NCBI GenBank assembly: GCA_017550765.1
Contig: JAFZOC010000228.1
Span: 1 to 7,605, forward strand
DNA: 7,605 nucleotides
Direction: 5' to 3'
From: Oscillospiraceae bacterium
GTDB taxonomy: Bacteria > Bacillota_A > Clostridia > Oscillospirales > Oscillospiraceae
The translations under genes were made by a program, and so were the position numbers. Below are positions 6,044 to 7,605 of the stretch, piece after piece; the stretch's first letter is position 1, and every line of letters begins with the position of its first letter. Below the pieces are notes generated by a model. It saw only the letters and a program-made list of their open reading frames with translations. It was not told the DNA's origin and made no database searches.

Positions 6044-7120
6044 TCAGGCTCTTTTCCTGTAGAGCTCCTTCTCCGTCACCACCGCGTCCACCGGGACGTC
6101 GAAGTCGTCCGTGGCCACTTTGCGGAGCTTCTGGGCCTCGAAGGCCACCGCGATCGCGGCCGCGCCCGTCCGGGGCAGATAGCGGTCATAGTAGCCGGCG
6201 CCGTGGCCCAGGCGGGAGCAGTCCGCATCGAAAGCGACGCAGGGCACCAGGACCAGGTCGATCTCGCCGGGATCCACCGGCCGGGAAGTCTTTCGGTCCG
6301 GCTCCCGGATGCCGTAGCGTCCCCGGACCAGTCCCCCGGGCTCCCAGGCCTCCAGCACGCCGCCGGAGAGGCTCACCGGGAAGCACAGCCGGACGCCCCG
6401 AGCCCGGAGCTCCTCGTGCAGCGCGCTCAGGTCCACCTCATCGGGCAGGGCCAGATAGCTCAGGACTGTCCCGGCGGAACGGACCTGGGGCAGCTCCCGC
6501 AGCCGCCGGCAGATGGCGGCGCTGGCCCGGTCGCGCTCCTCCGGGCCCAGACCCTGGCGGGCGGCTTTGGCCCGGTCCCGCTGGACGCTCTTGCGGTCCG
6601 GCGCGCCGCCACGGCGCAGGGCCTGGAACAGGGCCGGCAGCACCGCCGTGTAGAGCAGCGCTTTGGCCGCGCAGATCCCCGCCCGCACCGGGATGCTCCC
6701 GAATACGAAGGCCGCGGAATAGTAGCCGTAGATCTTGCTGTCGATGTACAGGACCAGGGTGTTCAGCAGGAAGATGAGCCCCTCCCCCGCCGCCACCGCG
6801 CCGAAGAGCCGCGCCCTGTCCTTCTCGGGGTCGAAGCGCTCGCCGATCCGGCCCACCAGCGCACCGCAGAGCACATAGGGCAGGATCCACAGCGCTGTGG
6901 TCGCCGTGACGCCATAGCGCAGCACCTGGTACAGCAGCGTCCCGATCCCGCCGACGATCCCGCCGTCCAGCGGCCCGAAGAGCAGGGCGGCGACGATGAC
7001 CGGCAGGCCCTCGAAGGTGATCTTCAGGTTGCCCAGGTCCGGCCCGAAGGCCCCCAGCACCGCGCACACGGCGGCCAGCACCGCGTCCGTGGTCATCTGT
7101 TTCGTCGAGAACTTACGCAT
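6044..7120 (-). CDS. folT: Fusion: folate-type ECF S-component with 5-formyl-THF cyclo-ligase
   Basis: This 358-aa protein joins two families normally found as separate proteins. Residues 1-168 are an energy-coupling-factor S-component with about six membrane helices (near 11-27, 37-51, 53-70, 75-92, 105-125, 145-168). It carries the folate-family-like stretch KITFEGLPVIVAALLFGPLD (33-52) and AxxxA patterns in helix 1 (A13/A17, A16/A20) of the kind that dock to the EcfT subunit. Residues about 175-358 are 5-formyltetrahydrofolate cyclo-ligase, which uses ATP to convert 5-formyl-THF to 5,10-methenyl-THF. It has the N-terminal basic helix RKSVQRDRAKAARQG, then PEERDRASAAICRRL, and the signature VPCVAFDADCSRLGHGAGYYDRYL split at 292-302 and 303-315. 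The junction (RRGGAPDRK) is in frame and has no internal start with a ribosome site. S-components end in the cytoplasm, so the enzyme would face the cytosol. AAAGGAG lies 7 nt before the ATG at 7120. It follows fchA by 83 nt. The EcfA, EcfA' and EcfT subunits must be encoded elsewhere. Confidence 0.9.
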   Translation of the reverse strand: MRKFSTKQMTTDAVLAAVCAVLGAFGPDLGNLKITFEGLPVIVAALLFGPLDGGIVGGIGTLLYQVLRYGVTATTALWILPYVLCGALVGRIGERFDPEKDRARLFGAVAAGEGLIFLLNTLVLYIDSKIYGYYSAAFVFGSIPVRAGICAAKALLYTAVLPALFQALRRGGAPDRKSVQRDRAKAARQGLGPEERDRASAAICRRLRELPQVRSAGTVLSYLALPDEVDLSALHEELRARGVRLCFPVSLSGGVLEAWEPGGLVRGRYGIREPDRKTSRPVDPGEIDLVLVPCVAFDADCSRLGHGAGYYDRYLPRTGAAAIAVAFEAQKLRKVATDDFDVPVDAVVTEKELYRKRA

Positions 7121-7203
7121 GCAAAAACTCCTTTCGGGGCAGGCGGACAAGGGCTGCGCCGCCCGCAGACGCAGGGCAGCGTCCCACGATCCGGCGCAGG
7201 CGA
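7121..7203. other. Gap between fchA and the fusion gene
   Basis: These 83 bases hold the AAAGGAG ribosome site of the fusion gene next to its start, and a minor inverted pair ACGC/GCGT. I see no terminator, no convincing promoter and no tetrahydrofolate riboswitch. Co-transcription with fchA is therefore the simplest reading. Confidence 0.5.
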
Positions 7204-7605
7204 TCAGCCCAGCAGCCGCGCGCGCGCCCGGGCGGCGATCGCCTCCGCCAGCGGCCGGGCGGTATCCAGGATCTGCAGGGCCTCGCGCCGGAGGGCCATG
7301 GCCTCCTCGTCGTCCTTCAGGCCCTTGACGTTGACCCAGATATTCATGGCGGCGGCCTCCAGCGCACCGGCGCACAGCGCCGCCGCGCAGCCCAGGTCGC
7401 TCAGCAGCAGGGGGCTCACCCGCTCCTCCAGCTCGCCCAGGAGCTGCGCCGTCTCGCCGCAGCGGCGCAGCATCTCCAGCGGGGCCTCGCAGGCCGTGAG
7501 AGACGCGCTCCGCAGCTTCTCGCCCCGGGCGGGGTCCGTCTTGGGGATCGCATATGCCGCCGCCAGCGGGGCGAAGCCCGCGGCGTCCTGGTCGATCAGG
7601 CTCAG
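7204..7605 (-). CDS. fchA: Formimidoyltetrahydrofolate cyclodeaminase, C-terminal part
   Basis: The enzyme converts 5-formimino-THF to 5,10-methenyl-THF and ammonia, linking purine or histidine breakdown to the one-carbon pool. The gene runs off the right edge: 133 C-terminal residues are visible of a protein usually about 210 aa long. The visible part starts LSLIDQDAAGFAPL, close to the LxxxDxxAF segment of the family. It continues with AYAIPKT and the characteristic SDLGCAAALCAGALEAAAMNIWVN. In relatives the equivalent is SDxGVAALLxxxALxGAxxNV. It ends in an Ala/Arg-rich helix. The first methionine inside the window, at 7473, is internal and is not the start. The stop lies 83 nt before the FolT-cyclo-ligase fusion on the same strand, so the two probably form a folate operon. 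Further upstream genes, perhaps folD or formate-THF ligase, are out of view. Confidence 0.88.
   Translation of the reverse strand: MSLIDQDAAGFAPLAAAYAIPKTDPARGEKLRSASLTACEAPLEMLRRCGETAQLLGELEERVSPLLLSDLGCAAALCAGALEAAAMNIWVNVKGLKDDEEAMALRREALQILDTARPLAEAIAARARARLLG

Noticed and set aside
7121..7203. Tetrahydrofolate riboswitch ahead of the FolT fusion
   Set aside because: Such riboswitches often precede folate transporter genes in Clostridia, but this 83-nt gap lacks the conserved core and enough paired elements. One may lie upstream of the operon, outside the window.
7121..7375. N-terminal extension of the FolT fusion to 7375
   Set aside because: The extension reads out of frame through fchA and has Gly/Arg-rich content. 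The ATG at 7120 has an ideal AAAGGAG site and begins the first membrane-helix region.

Overview
The window looks like chromosomal DNA of a strictly anaerobic, GC-rich Clostridia-type bacterium (Oscillospiraceae-like gut Firmicute). This is inferred from gene content, not from a marker gene: a multidomain flavodiiron protein with rubredoxin modules, FeoAB iron uptake, an ECF-type vitamin S-component, a formimino-THF cyclodeaminase, purine-rich Shine-Dalgarno sites and very GC-biased third codon positions. Only short intergenic stretches are AT-rich. There are no tRNA or rRNA genes, insertion sequences, phage genes or CRISPR arrays.

Layout from left to right. (1) 99-2111, minus: a 670-aa flavodiiron protein (diiron beta-lactamase fold, flavodoxin, flavin-reductase-like domain, two short-spacer rubredoxins), with a structured repeat-rich sequence just after its stop. 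(2) A 142-bp AT-rich divergent promoter region, then two plus-strand genes at 2254-3080 that overlap by ATGA: a soluble protein of unknown function and a two-TM membrane protein of unknown function, ended by a perfect 17-bp terminator. (3) 3220-5428, minus: feoA then feoB, with a terminator-like hairpin between them. (4) 5564-5932, plus: a single glyoxalase-I-like VOC protein with its own promoter. (5) 6044-7605, minus: the C-terminal part of fchA, cut by the window edge, followed by a fusion of a folate-type ECF S-component to 5-formyltetrahydrofolate cyclo-ligase.

The genes fall into two functional themes. One is iron and oxygen handling: ferrous iron import by FeoAB, and an iron-rich O2/NO/peroxide-reducing flavodiiron protein. 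The other is folate one-carbon metabolism: FchA and the cyclo-ligase both yield 5,10-methenyl-THF, from formimino-THF and 5-formyl-THF respectively, and the cyclo-ligase is joined to a membrane vitamin-binding subunit. The most notable item is that fusion, which physically couples predicted folate capture at the membrane to the enzyme that returns 5-formyl-THF to the active pool. The multidomain flavodiiron protein and the uncharacterised gene pair divergent from it come next.
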